Shown here in pieces: positions 18,279 through 26,610 of a stretch of 64,000 nt of DNA (position 1 is its first letter; every line of letters begins with the position of its first letter). Origin of the DNA: an uncultured Sanguibacteroides sp. (GTDB taxonomy: Bacteria > Bacteroidota > Bacteroidia > Bacteroidales > Marinifilaceae); assembly GCF_900543425.1 (NCBI RefSeq), contig NZ_UQRQ01000009.1, forward strand, positions 62,001 to 126,000, in the 5' to 3' direction. The position numbers and the translations under genes are program-made. A model generated the notes under the pieces. It saw nothing but the letters and a program-made list of their open reading frames with translations. It ran no database searches and had not been told where the DNA came from.

Positions 18279-19188
18279 ATAGCATTTCTTCAAATGGTAT
18301 AATATCCTCAATGTTAGCCTCCCGCTTTGCTTTTTCTTTCTCGGCTTCAGTCACCCCTTTTATACTATCAATCTGCCGGGCTAGGACAAGACGATCCGGA
18401 CGATCAATCCCGATCTTTTCCGGTTCAAGGGTATAAACTTGGTAAGGACGGTCATAAGTTCCCTTGGGTACCTCCACCGGATCCGGAAGATGTAATTGTC
18501 GAATATCTGCGGATAATTTTATTAATTTCGCATATACCTCGTAATCCGAAGGTTCTTTTGCTACCCGGAGAACCATATCGGCCGCATCTTCCAATTGTTG
18601 CGCTTTCAGCTCCCGCATAGCTTTCTTCTCGACCTTAGAATCCACGTAAAAGAGATTTATCGAGTGTTCATACATAGCCCTTGCCTGGCTATAATTTAAA
18701 CTAAAAGGAGACTTACAGAAAAATTTTATTGTTTTCACTCGTCCGTATTTCCGGCGCATACCGTTCATCAACGCCAACAACTCGATATAAAGTGCCTCGT
18801 CCGGATGCAGATTAGAAAGTGAACCTTTTTCCACGTAAGCTTCCAGACGATGATACAACCCCTCGTCAATCTCGTCATTCAACAATATATCTTTACGTGC
18901 CGCATTAAAATCTTTTCGGTACCGGATCTTACTTAGAGCCTGTATCGCTTGCACGTTCCCCCCCTCTGCACTACTCATTACTCCCATTTGTTCACGTGCT
19001 TGGTTAATCAGAATTCCCCTCCGGATATGATAATTTATTTTTGACGCAGGATCTGCAGCGATTTCAATAAATCGTTCGATATTCACATCAAAATACATCG
19101 CCATTTCCGATTCACCGTACCCCAAAGCCGCCAGGCGTTCAAGTTCCTCAAGCTTTTCCTCCGTCAAAACAATCGCGTCTAAACTCAT
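18256..19188 (-). CDS. terS: Terminase small subunit-like protein
   Basis: 310 residues, longer than average small terminases. Residues about 10-36 form a helix-turn-helix-like segment (LEELERLAALGYGESEMAMY, then FDVN), as used for DNA recognition. The middle is helical and the C-terminus is charged and acidic. It lies directly upstream of and overlapping the large subunit. The start overlaps the PLD-like gene by 41 bases. The assignment rests on the N-terminal HTH and gene order. Confidence 0.7.
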   Translation of the reverse strand: MSLDAIVLTEEKLEELERLAALGYGESEMAMYFDVNIERFIEIAADPASKINYHIRRGILINQAREQMGVMSSAEGGNVQAIQALSKIRYRKDFNAARKDILLNDEIDEGLYHRLEAYVEKGSLSNLHPDEALYIELLALMNGMRRKYGRVKTIKFFCKSPFSLNYSQARAMYEHSINLFYVDSKVEKKAMRELKAQQLEDAADMVLRVAKEPSDYEVYAKLIKLSADIRQLHLPDPVEVPKGTYDRPYQVYTLEPEKIGIDRPDRLVLARQIDSIKGVTEAEKEKAKREANIEDIIPFEEMLYGNEEEA

Positions 19189-19735
19189 AAACCTTTCTGC
19201 TATTTAAAAATATATATTGTTCATTCGCCGCATTCTCCGAGAAGTTCCCGGATCCCTCGACCACGAAATAATTAACCCCGCTTTTTAATAACTGCACCTT
19301 GGAATGATTCCACGCGTAAATTATCTCGATTTGCCGTTGCTTTGCTTGTTCTTCAAGTAAAGTTACCACGTCCGGCATTCGATATTTTATCGAGTCGGCT
19401 ATGTAGATCGTAACCGACAGAATGACCCCCTTATCATACCACCGGATAAGTGCCTCGACTATCCTGGAATTAATTGAATAAGTTGAAAAGCATAATTCCT
19501 CTATCAACCCGGAATACTTTATCACGTAGGGGATAAAAGTAAAGGTATTAAAGCTTTTACAAGCCCATAAAAAGAATATCTCATTCCCGGAGGGCAATTC
19601 CCCGCACAAGTTTTTAATATTCTCTATTCGCCGCAAATGAGCTTCCTCGAAACGAATACTTTTCGCTCGACTTTTATCGATCGGTGTAGGATCTTTCGCT
19701 TTCTCCAGTTCCGATAATGAAAATAAATTACTCAT
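19148..19735 (-). CDS. Phospholipase-D-like (single HKD) protein in the head operon
   Basis: 195 residues. H144-x-K146 followed by GSGNFSENA (161-169) is one HKD catalytic motif; the 50-110 region is an alpha/beta core. One motif per chain is typical of dimeric PLD-type nucleases such as Nuc or BfiI-like enzymes, so a nuclease is more likely than a lipase. It overlaps both neighbours (8 and 41 bases) and sits between a helical protein and the small terminase. A role in DNA end processing, packaging or defence is inferred only. Confidence 0.75.
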   Translation of the reverse strand: MSNLFSLSELEKAKDPTPIDKSRAKSIRFEEAHLRRIENIKNLCGELPSGNEIFFLWACKSFNTFTFIPYVIKYSGLIEELCFSTYSINSRIVEALIRWYDKGVILSVTIYIADSIKYRMPDVVTLLEEQAKQRQIEIIYAWNHSKVQLLKSGVNYFVVEGSGNFSENAANEQYIFLNSRKVYEFRRDCFDGGKA

Positions 19736-20405
19736 TCAATCTTTTTTCAACCATTGCCAGTTCGTCCAGTTTTTCTTGCAAACGTTGCTCCCGATAAGAG
19801 AGTAAATGCGGCTTATCGCCTTTTGCAATTTCCGCTTTGATCCGCCATATATTTTCACGAAGTTGCCGTTCTTTCCGGAACAACTCCTTCACGCCCATGG
19901 AGCGAACCCTCTCGATAGCCTTCAACCGTTCAAAAATCCGATGTTCTCCGAGTATTCCCTTGTGCTGCTTGTAGTAATCAAGTTCACGTTTTATCGTTTG
20001 ATCTTCAATAAACGCATTTACCAGTTCCCGAACAACCAAAAGACATTCCTCGTTTTTGTGGCAGGAAAATAATTTCTCATGCAGTTCCACGCACGTCCAG
20101 TAAGTCGTAATTTTATCACTCGCAAGGATTTTAAGTTCTGCCGGACAATCTCGATCAGCCAGAAAGGGGTACATCTTTCTGAATTTATCCCCCTCTTTTT
20201 CTCGTCCCGTCCCGGAATAATCCGAGATTTCAACTTCGGCGAAACGAGCCAAAAGCAATTTCAAGCGTCGTTGATATATAACCGGATGAAGAGATAACAA
20301 CGCTTTAAAACGACGGTTTTCACCATGCTTTAAATAGAGTGCAACACCTTGCTCGATGTTGCACGCCCCTTTAAACCATTCAAGTATCTCTTCCTCGCGA
20401 GTCAT
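19728..20405 (-). CDS. Helical protein of unknown function in the head operon
   Basis: 225 residues, almost entirely helical and charged. The C-terminal 60 residues are a coiled coil (RQLRENIWRIKAEI and EQRLQEKLDELAMVEKRL). A middle segment holds three Cys and a His (TYWTCVELHEKLFSCHKNEEC) that could bind metal, unproven. It overlaps the glycosyltransferase-like gene by 4 bases and the PLD-like gene by 8, so the three are co-translated. Confidence 0.65.
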   Translation of the reverse strand: MTREEEILEWFKGACNIEQGVALYLKHGENRRFKALLSLHPVIYQRRLKLLLARFAEVEISDYSGTGREKEGDKFRKMYPFLADRDCPAELKILASDKITTYWTCVELHEKLFSCHKNEECLLVVRELVNAFIEDQTIKRELDYYKQHKGILGEHRIFERLKAIERVRSMGVKELFRKERQLRENIWRIKAEIAKGDKPHLLSYREQRLQEKLDELAMVEKRLNE

Positions 20406-21295
20406 TTCAACCTATCTTCAATAATTTTCTGTAAATCTTCACTCCAACCCATTACCGAGTTATACACCCAAATCTTGCGAGGAATTAATTCTTTCAATCT
20501 CCGTAAATTTGCATCCGGACGACATACTCCCACCTTAAAATTATCATACTCCAGGTGATGAACAAGAGGAACACGACCGGGGAAATAAGTATTAAAATAC
20601 AACGAGGTAATCAAATACGCCTCGGTATCCATATTGTACTTCTCGAATAGCGCAAGCAATTTTTCTATTTCGAGGAATACAGGTGTATGAGTTCCATAAT
20701 CATACAAAGATTTTTCTTCTTTTTTGAGCAAATCAACCGTGCGTTCTCTATTCGTGGAATAAAGTCTATCCGTATTTTTCCTATCTGTCAACAAACCATC
20801 CACCCGGAGTAGTTCCACCTCCGTTAAAGTAAAATCATTCACCGGATAAATATCATCATTTGTCAAAATAATACTTTCAACCTGGGGAAAATGTAGTATA
20901 ACCTCACGTAGTTTCGACACGATATCCAATGGAGGATTATCAATTATGCACTCGTGCGGTACATGAATAACATCTTTCGGCAAATACTCCTCGTTATCCC
21001 CTACAACAACGATCTGGAAATCTTCCTTAAAGTGTTTTTTCCAGCCTTTCACGGCCAACTCCAATTCGTTTCCCTGAACTTCCTCTTTGCGATAAGGAAT
21101 CACAACGAGCAAAGGCTGTGCCACTTCGTTCAACATCGCCTTGTATTCATCCCGGAGTTCCACGGCAACTTTAAAATCCTCCAGAAGCTTTTTATTTTCC
21201 GCTTTCAACTCTTTAATTTCTTTTTCGGAAGTTTGTTTAGCTATTACCACGGGATCCTCCCGGATAATTTCATTCTTTGTTTTCTTTATTGTCAT
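20402..21295 (-). CDS. Stealth-like / GT-A-type glycosyltransferase
   Basis: 297 residues. The N-terminal 55 residues are a coiled coil. From about 61 the chain reads PLLVVIPYRKEE, a typical glycosyltransferase opening strand, then 'IVVVGDNEEYLP' and SIILTNDDIYPV with NDD at 146-148, like the DxD metal/nucleotide-sugar motif and the conserved NDD of Stealth-type sugar-phosphate transferases. It lies between the capsid genes (ending in a terminator) and the terminase. Possible roles are decoration of virion proteins or a lysogeny-related surface change. Family assignment is moderate, function inferred. Confidence 0.65.
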   Translation of the reverse strand: MTIKKTKNEIIREDPVVIAKQTSEKEIKELKAENKKLLEDFKVAVELRDEYKAMLNEVAQPLLVVIPYRKEEVQGNELELAVKGWKKHFKEDFQIVVVGDNEEYLPKDVIHVPHECIIDNPPLDIVSKLREVILHFPQVESIILTNDDIYPVNDFTLTEVELLRVDGLLTDRKNTDRLYSTNRERTVDLLKKEEKSLYDYGTHTPVFLEIEKLLALFEKYNMDTEAYLITSLYFNTYFPGRVPLVHHLEYDNFKVGVCRPDANLRRLKELIPRKIWVYNSVMGWSEDLQKIIEDRLK

Positions 21296-21300
21296 ATTCT

Positions 21301-21340
21301 TACTTGATTATAATCAATAAAAATCAACATTCATCAAGTA
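21301..21340. promoter_or_regulatory. Nested inverted repeats upstream of the glycosyltransferase gene
   Basis: TTGATTATAATCAA (21304-21317) is a perfect 14-bp palindrome, and TACTTGAT (21301-21308) is repeated inverted as ATCAAGTA (21333-21340). They fill the 5' region of the glycosyltransferase gene after the capsid terminator and may form an operator or promoter region. Confidence 0.45.
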
Positions 21341-21350
21341 TTATTCAAGG

Positions 21351-21379
21351 ACAAAAAAAGTCGGCCAAACGACCGACTT
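21351..21379 (-). terminator. Strong terminator after the capsid genes
   Basis: On the minus strand AAGTCGG and CCGACTT pair around an 8-base loop, followed by a run of T. It sits between the capsid-side genes and the glycosyltransferase unit. Confidence 0.85.
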
Positions 21380-21397
21380 CCACTTTAACAAGCCATA

Positions 21398-21961
21398 CTA
21401 CACACCTTCTCCACCGGATCCGACTACCGCTTCACCTTGCACCGGAGGTAAAGCTGCCTCGTAAAAACAAGCTCGCCGACCTCTCAGTGATTGCGTTAAA
21501 GTTAATTTATTAACATCACCCTCGTTATTGTCAGTCGTTTCGACCGCCATTTGGAGAGGATTATACCTGCTACCGAATAGCTTTTTCACGTTCTGTTCCG
21601 GGTACTGCACGATCGCAAAAAGGTCTTCATTCAGATTATTCTCGACAAAAGCCTCAAATTCCGGCTCCAAGCTGCCCGGGCGAGAAACCTCAATCGCGGG
21701 AATTGAACCTTTGTTATCCGGATCACCTTCCGTCGGCTGAGAAATACTTATACTCGCAGCCGTCACCTCGATAGCCACCATTGATTTACCCGCAACCATT
21801 CCAATCGGTTGCGAGATAATAATACCCTTTTTATCCGGAACCGGAAAAGTTACCACATCTCGAATCCTACCGATCAAAATTCGCGGATCCTTTACTTTCG
21901 TCCGTCCACCGTTCGATTCTTTTGGAATCGATACTGGGGAATATACCTCTTCATTTGCCAT
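21398..21961 (-). CDS. Phage head or tail structural protein with capsid-like C-tail
   Basis: 187 residues from ATG 21961; the frame opens further to a TTG at 21970. Beta-rich with no known motif. It ends EAVVGSGGEGV, strikingly like the major capsid C-terminus (VDVVGSGSGSEEGV). It follows the capsid gene by 18 bases and precedes a terminator, so it should be made in large amounts. It could be a decoration protein or a major tail protein; the shared tail suggests a common partner. Confidence 0.7.
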   Translation of the reverse strand: MANEEVYSPVSIPKESNGGRTKVKDPRILIGRIRDVVTFPVPDKKGIIISQPIGMVAGKSMVAIEVTAASISISQPTEGDPDNKGSIPAIEVSRPGSLEPEFEAFVENNLNEDLFAIVQYPEQNVKKLFGSRYNPLQMAVETTDNNEGDVNKLTLTQSLRGRRACFYEAALPPVQGEAVVGSGGEGV

Positions 21962-21979
21962 ATAACTCAATATTAAAAA

Positions 21980-23449
21980 TTAAACACCTTCTTCTGACCC
22001 GGATCCGGAACCAACCACGTCAACAGGAGGCACGTATCCAAATAATAACTCTGCAATTGCAAAACCAGTCGCTTCCCACCATTCCGCAAAAATCTTCACG
22101 TCATAGTTTTCTCCCTGCATCCAAATTTTCGTCGTTCCCTTATTTTTAGAAAGCAAGTGAATAAAATTATCTTTCGGGGTAATGAAAAAACAACCGGTAC
22201 CAACCATCCCATCCAAAGGAATAAACTCGAAATTCGTGTGTTGCAAACGACGTTTCCCCTCGTCCTCGTTTTTCGAGTTCGGAAATTTATCATCACGAGC
22301 GAGATCATACGTGTTCAACAAATCCGGATCTATGAAAAACGACAATTTCTTTGTCCGGTACTTTTTCGGGATTTGTTTATAGATCTCATCGAACTGATTG
22401 TAGATATTTGCCCTGGTCAACTTCACATCCTTCAACAGGCGGACCATCTTACACGCCGCATTACCATGCAGACTCTTCAAAACCGTAACATACCCATCCA
22501 TGGAGCCGCCTTCATCGCCCTCGTCTCCATCTTTTTTATTCTTGTTTTTCGTTTCGTCGTACACGCCGATAGCGATTTGCTCGTCACGTTCTTCCTCCAC
22601 TTTCGGCTTCAGTAACACGTCTATAATGTAGCGAACAATTGGCATATCTTTCGGCTGTAATCCTTCATCGTACAGATAACCGATAACGTCCTCCATGATC
22701 TCTGCCGGTTTCACCGGTAAATTAATCTTGTGTTTCCGATTTTTGATAACGATCGGGGTAAACTTAACCTGTCCGGAGGGAGTCCAATACGGGGTAAACT
22801 TTTGCATCAAATTTGTAATATGCGATTGAATCGCCTGCCACTCCGTCTTTTCTGTCATTTTAGTGGTCATGTATTGCGTTGCTTGCAATTTCCCAAAAAG
22901 CAACGTGATGATCTCGTAACGCATATCGGAAACATATTTCCCGAACTCCGTTTTCAATTCATCCGTCACAATAGTATCGGCAGCCATAGCTTGCAGACCG
23001 TCCCCGTTTGCAACATTATCCAAAACTTTGTTATGAAGAAACCCCATGTTCAAAGAAAATTTCGGCTTACTTCCTCCGGAAGATAAACTCTCGGCACCCC
23101 GATCATCTTCCGCTGATCCGCTCAACGTTTCAATCAAACCGTTAAGATTTTTTTCTTTCTCCTCCGCAGAAGCTTTGTACTCCTCAAACTTTGTTTTCAA
23201 ATCATTGTACTTCTGTTGTTGTCCCTCCAGCGTCGCTCTCAAATTAGCAACATCTTCCCCGGAGGCATCGCCTCCCCCTTTCTCGAAAGTTTCGAGATCT
23301 TTCACAAATTGCTCAACGAATTTCTCCCCGTACTTTCCTGTCAGAGTCGCACGCTGTTCCTCCGTTAGCGTAGATTTTCCGTCCTTTTTCTCTAAAGCGG
23401 AAATACCGAGTATTGAATACACGGCCGATAAAACATTTTTAAAATTCAT
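21980..23449 (-). CDS. Major capsid protein with fused scaffold-like N-terminus
   Basis: 489 residues. Residues about 1-130 contain the charged coiled coil LRATLEGQQQKYNDLKTKFE and a Ser/Gly-rich linker. From about 130 a folded domain reads MGFLHNKVLDNVA, TQYMTTKMTEKTEWQ and PYWTPSGQVKFTP, fitting an HK97-type capsid with an N-terminal delta/scaffold segment normally removed by the protease encoded next door. A Lys/Gly/Asp-rich loop lies near 330. The identification rests on position after the S49 protease, size and architecture; there is no separate scaffold gene. Confidence 0.75.
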   Translation of the reverse strand: MNFKNVLSAVYSILGISALEKKDGKSTLTEEQRATLTGKYGEKFVEQFVKDLETFEKGGGDASGEDVANLRATLEGQQQKYNDLKTKFEEYKASAEEKEKNLNGLIETLSGSAEDDRGAESLSSGGSKPKFSLNMGFLHNKVLDNVANGDGLQAMAADTIVTDELKTEFGKYVSDMRYEIITLLFGKLQATQYMTTKMTEKTEWQAIQSHITNLMQKFTPYWTPSGQVKFTPIVIKNRKHKINLPVKPAEIMEDVIGYLYDEGLQPKDMPIVRYIIDVLLKPKVEEERDEQIAIGVYDETKNKNKKDGDEGDEGGSMDGYVTVLKSLHGNAACKMVRLLKDVKLTRANIYNQFDEIYKQIPKKYRTKKLSFFIDPDLLNTYDLARDDKFPNSKNEDEGKRRLQHTNFEFIPLDGMVGTGCFFITPKDNFIHLLSKNKGTTKIWMQGENYDVKIFAEWWEATGFAIAELLFGYVPPVDVVGSGSGSEEGV

Positions 23450-23452
23450 AGG

Positions 23453-24343
23453 CTAAGAATTTATATAATTATTAATTGTATTCTCTGCTTCAAGCTTTTT
23501 CGCCATGGAGACAGCTTTAGACAAAGTACCGATATCATCGATAAGACCATACTCCAAAGCTTGTTTGGCGTAAAACATTTTACCCGATAAAATACCCGGA
23601 ATCTCAGCGTTTACCCCCGGTCTATTCGCTTTTACCGTTTCCTGAAACTGTATTGCCAAGGGATTCAGACTCTCTTTCCGAATCTTGTCATACTCGCCCT
23701 TCAATGCAAGGTTAAAAGCTTCGTTTTTATCACCCGACGGATCCGCATAAATCTCGTGGAAAACATAACCCATTTTTTCATAAACAGGACGCACATCGGC
23801 GAAACTACACATCACCCCGATCGATCCGAAACTACTACTGATATTATTATCGGCAATAATTCGATCACAAGCCGTCGCGATCCAATATGCTGCGCTTGCC
23901 GCCATATCACACGATGCAACGACAGGCTTACCCGTTCCTCTGGTATCCTCGATCGCTTGCACAAGAACCGCAACGGAATCACAAGCACCTCCACCGGAAT
24001 CAATACTCAGAACAATAGAAGAAATATTCTCGCAATTACTCGCCTGCCGGATAATTGCAGCAATTTCATCCGCACCGTAACTGCACCAGGTGCCATACTT
24101 GATCATAGTACCATGAATAGGAATTATTGCGGTACTTCCCCTGGGGGCTTTATCGTACTTATCTGAATCCAACCCATAAACAGACTGTGTAATAGGTTTC
24201 GACTCGGATAAGATTTTGGAATACTTTTCATTGCTAAAACCTCCATCCAAAAGTTTATGCACAAGCACGTGACCTGCCATGATGTCTTCCGGACGGAGGA
24301 ACCAATTTCCGCGAAGTATTTGAGATAGTAAATGTGGATACAT
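23453..24343 (-). CDS. S49 (SppA/ClpP-type) prohead protease
   Basis: 296 residues. The SppA fold is visible: IIPIHGTM (strand 1), SIVLSIDSGGGACDS (glycine-rich oxyanion region) and SCDMAASAAYW with the nucleophile Ser at about 150, then ADNNISSSFGSIGVM. Such enzymes in phages mature the prohead by cutting scaffold and capsid N-termini. It is encoded 3 bases ahead of the capsid gene, as in many siphophages. Confidence 0.88.
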   Translation of the reverse strand: MYPHLLSQILRGNWFLRPEDIMAGHVLVHKLLDGGFSNEKYSKILSESKPITQSVYGLDSDKYDKAPRGSTAIIPIHGTMIKYGTWCSYGADEIAAIIRQASNCENISSIVLSIDSGGGACDSVAVLVQAIEDTRGTGKPVVASCDMAASAAYWIATACDRIIADNNISSSFGSIGVMCSFADVRPVYEKMGYVFHEIYADPSGDKNEAFNLALKGEYDKIRKESLNPLAIQFQETVKANRPGVNAEIPGILSGKMFYAKQALEYGLIDDIGTLSKAVSMAKKLEAENTINNYINS

Positions 24344-24548
24344 CTTGTTTTTTATGCCAAGATATGACCAAGATCACCATTTCAAAAGGACGAAAAAAAA
24401 GCGGAACCATTATCGATCCCACCCTATCTATCAGCTTGATTTATCCACTTTTATTGGAGTTATACCTACATTTTCCTCTATCTCTTTCACAAGCTTATCA
24501 AGATTCTCCCTGGAGATATTCTTAAACAAATAAACAACCACGTAATTA
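24344..24548. other. Intergenic gap, no gene seen
   Basis: The 205 bases between the protease and the 24549 gene hold the weak hairpin and A/T-rich sequence. No supported gene was found. Confidence 0.4.
24384..24422 (-). terminator. Weak hairpin with T tract before the protease gene
   Basis: On the minus strand GGGATC and GGTTCC can pair with G-U pairs, followed by CGC and eight T, then CGTCC. It may be a partial terminator between the 24549 gene and the protease. Confidence 0.35.
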
Positions 24549-24815
24549 CTATTCTCTTCCATAATGTACCTCCATTTCTATCAAATGACCATACAAACCG
24601 GTAAGCGAGGAATAAGTTTCCTCCAGATGTTGCGATAACTCGTATACTTCCCGATCCATCTCTTCATCAATCTCCGGGAGAATACTTTCGTCAAAACATT
24701 CTTTCAAAAACAAACGGATCTTCACGTTATCAACGAGTAAATCGTTGACAAATTTTTTATCCGACTGAATAGCGGACATGATTTCCTCTTTCGAGGGTGT
24801 TTCTTTCTTTTTCAT
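24549..24815 (-). CDS. Small phage protein at the head of the late operon
   Basis: 88 residues from ATG 24815 (MKKKETPSKEEIM). The frame is open to 24905, but the upstream part is low quality as protein. It is helical and acidic with no recognised family. It is the first visible gene of the leftward late transcription unit, so it could be a small head protein or regulator. Confidence 0.55.
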   Translation of the reverse strand: MKKKETPSKEEIMSAIQSDKKFVNDLLVDNVKIRLFLKECFDESILPEIDEEMDREVYELSQHLEETYSSLTGLYGHLIEMEVHYGRE

Positions 24816-25061
24816 ATGTGTAATTTTTGAACATATAGGTACAAAATACAAAAACGGTGTACCTGTCCCGTTGTTCAAAGTCTTACACAAGGCTCGCCAA
24901 TACAATTACGATATTGGCACGGGGGTATACACCGCATATCTTTATATTTTCTTCACTGATAGATATAAAAAATCCACTCTTGTGAATCCAAGGGTGGTCT
25001 ATCTCCACCTTGCATAATAACTTTGAACACTGCGAAGATGAGAATTTATTCCGAGAAAACA

Positions 25062-25084
25062 AAATAAAAGCGGGAAAACTCCCG
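25062..25084 (-). terminator. Terminator after the lipoprotein gene
   Basis: On the minus strand CGGGA and TCCCG pair around a 4-base loop and are followed by TTTTATTTT. Confidence 0.7.
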
Positions 25085-25092
25085 TTTTACCA

Positions 25093-25749
25093 CTATTCAA
25101 ATTTACTATCCAACAACTTCCAATTATTTATATCATTCCATTCTTTCCCGTTCCACTCCAATTTAAGTTTATAATGAGTACGTATTGTAGCCCCTAATGA
25201 ATTCTGAGCATCCACATACGACAATGCAGTATAGACGTTCGGCTCCACTTCCTCCACAACGCAATCACTACAAAAATCAGCCGTTTTAGGTGATTTCAAT
25301 TGTCTTTTTACAAAATTCTCTGCAATGATTGAAACTCTTGTTCTCATTTGTCCTTCAATCTTCTTGGACTTACTAATTACTGTTTTAATATATTGTTTTT
25401 CATGACGAGGCTTATATGTAGCCACGGTACCAAACATAATTACACCATATTCTTCTCCATGTTCAATATAATTAGGTATATGAAAATAAACAACCTTTTT
25501 GTCTATTTTTAATGAATCTGCAACCAATTGTAAATACCTTCTATTCAAAGTATCAGAAGTCAATATTCTTACATATTTTTCTGATCGCTTATAAATACTA
25601 CAAGTAATTCCATTAATACTAACTTCCGCTTTAGATTCACTTACAATGCTTTCTTTTGATTGTGTTTTAACTTTATTTTCACACGCTACAAACATACATC
25701 CCAACCATATAATCATAATCATAAATAAGACTTTCATCACAACTCTCAT
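25093..25749 (-). CDS. Prophage-encoded lipoprotein (moron)
   Basis: 218 residues; the start at 25749 or the Met four codons later (25737) are both possible. The N-terminus MKVLFMIMIIWLGCMFVAC is a lipoprotein signal with a lipobox Cys (FVAC). The C-terminal half carries 'VKRQLKSPKTADF' and 'SYVDAQNSLGA', a pattern seen in many bacterial secreted lipoproteins of unknown role. It is flanked by its own terminator and a long upstream gap, unlike virion genes. It is probably expressed in the lysogen and changes the host envelope (superinfection exclusion or fitness); the role is inferred. Confidence 0.65.
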   Translation of the reverse strand: MRVVMKVLFMIMIIWLGCMFVACENKVKTQSKESIVSESKAEVSINGITCSIYKRSEKYVRILTSDTLNRRYLQLVADSLKIDKKVVYFHIPNYIEHGEEYGVIMFGTVATYKPRHEKQYIKTVISKSKKIEGQMRTRVSIIAENFVKRQLKSPKTADFCSDCVVEEVEPNVYTALSYVDAQNSLGATIRTHYKLKLEWNGKEWNDINNWKLLDSKFE

Positions 25750-25819
25750 CTTTTAATTAAACATAGATAACCTTTCCAAACATACAACGATTTGCTAACA
25801 ATTCAAAAAAAACATCAAT

Positions 25820-25853
25820 AAAAAAGCCCCGGTAACTATTCCAGGGCTTTTCA
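25820..25853 (-). terminator. Terminator after hicB
   Basis: On the minus strand AAAAGCCC and GGGCTTTT pair around a 14-base loop, ending in a T run. Confidence 0.75.
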
Positions 25854-25870
25854 CGTGTGATAAACTTGCT

Positions 25871-26281
25871 TTACATTCCGGTAAAGCGTATATTACTCAA
25901 TTCTACTGCAAATTCTTTCAATCCGTTTTCGATTCTCTCTTTTACTTTTCTACCCGGCTTTTTTATACCGGCAACATATTGCCGCATCAAACTTTCATTA
26001 ATTCCTGCAATTCGAGCCAAAAGACTTTGATTCAAAGTACCGTTAAAACTATCAATCAAAGCGGAAATATCCTCAAAAATAAAATTAAATGAATACTCCT
26101 CACTCATCCAGTCCTGACGTTCCTCTTCGTACAATCCCTCAAAATGAAACTCTAAACCGGAACGCAAATCCCTTTTAAGTTTATCGAAAGAAGGGCGAGA
26201 AATCACAAAACCATCCACATCCCGCAAATGAGCCGATACAGATTTTTCATTCTTACATACTATTACGTCCAATACTTTCAT
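25871..26281 (-). CDS. hicB: HicB-family antitoxin with C-terminal HTH
   Basis: 136 residues. The N-terminal half has the partly degenerate RNase-H-like HicB fold. Residues about 85-125 (NQSLLARIAGINESLMRQYV then AGIKKPG) form an Xre-type helix-turn-helix for DNA binding. It is downstream of hicA in the same transcript. The antitoxin neutralises HicA and should repress the operon through the inverted repeat at 26571-26593. Confidence 0.85.
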   Translation of the reverse strand: MKVLDVIVCKNEKSVSAHLRDVDGFVISRPSFDKLKRDLRSGLEFHFEGLYEEERQDWMSEEYSFNFIFEDISALIDSFNGTLNQSLLARIAGINESLMRQYVAGIKKPGRKVKERIENGLKEFAVELSNIRFTGM

Positions 26282-26326
26282 AATACCAAATTTAATTTAT
26301 AGTGTGTGCGTGCGATTACGCGGATT

Positions 26327-26545
26327 TTACTCCGCGTAATCTTTAAACTTGATCCCAGCTTGTTTTTCCATGCTTTTTAAATTATTCATGGAAACATCTT
26401 CCGATAATTTACCATCGACAGTAACAGTCCTCCTAATAGTCGGATGTTTAAACTGCCTATGGCTAGTACCGTTTTGTCTGGCGAGGTACCAACCTAAAGA
26501 GGTCAGGATTTTAATCACCTCCCTGATCGTAAACAATCTTTTCAT
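26327..26545 (-). CDS. hicA: HicA-family mRNA interferase toxin
   Basis: 72 residues from ATG 26545. A longer frame begins at an ATG overlapping the upstream stop (TAATG at 26611), but the promoter lies inside that extension, so the short start is correct. 'GWYLARQNGTSHRQFKHP' holds the conserved G, R and active-site His, followed by RRTVTVDGKLSEDV. HicA is a dsRBD-like RNase that cuts mRNA. With hicB it forms a toxin-antitoxin module that stabilises the prophage or acts in phage defence. Confidence 0.88.
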   Translation of the reverse strand: MKRLFTIREVIKILTSLGWYLARQNGTSHRQFKHPTIRRTVTVDGKLSEDVSMNNLKSMEKQAGIKFKDYAE

Positions 26546-26568
26546 AGAACTAAGTTTATCACACATCA

Positions 26569-26599
26569 CAAAGGTAACTATTTTCGTTACCTTTCCAAA
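26569..26599 (-). promoter_or_regulatory. hicAB promoter with overlapping operator
   Basis: On the minus strand TTTG (26599-26596) lies exactly 19 bases before TACCTTTG (26576-26569), matching the Bacteroidetes promoter consensus. AAGGTAAC (26571-26578) and GTTACCTT (26586-26593) form a perfect 8-bp inverted repeat between and over these elements. Binding of HicB or HicAB there would block RNA polymerase. Confidence 0.8.
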
Positions 26600-26610
26600 A
26601 TAATTTGACA

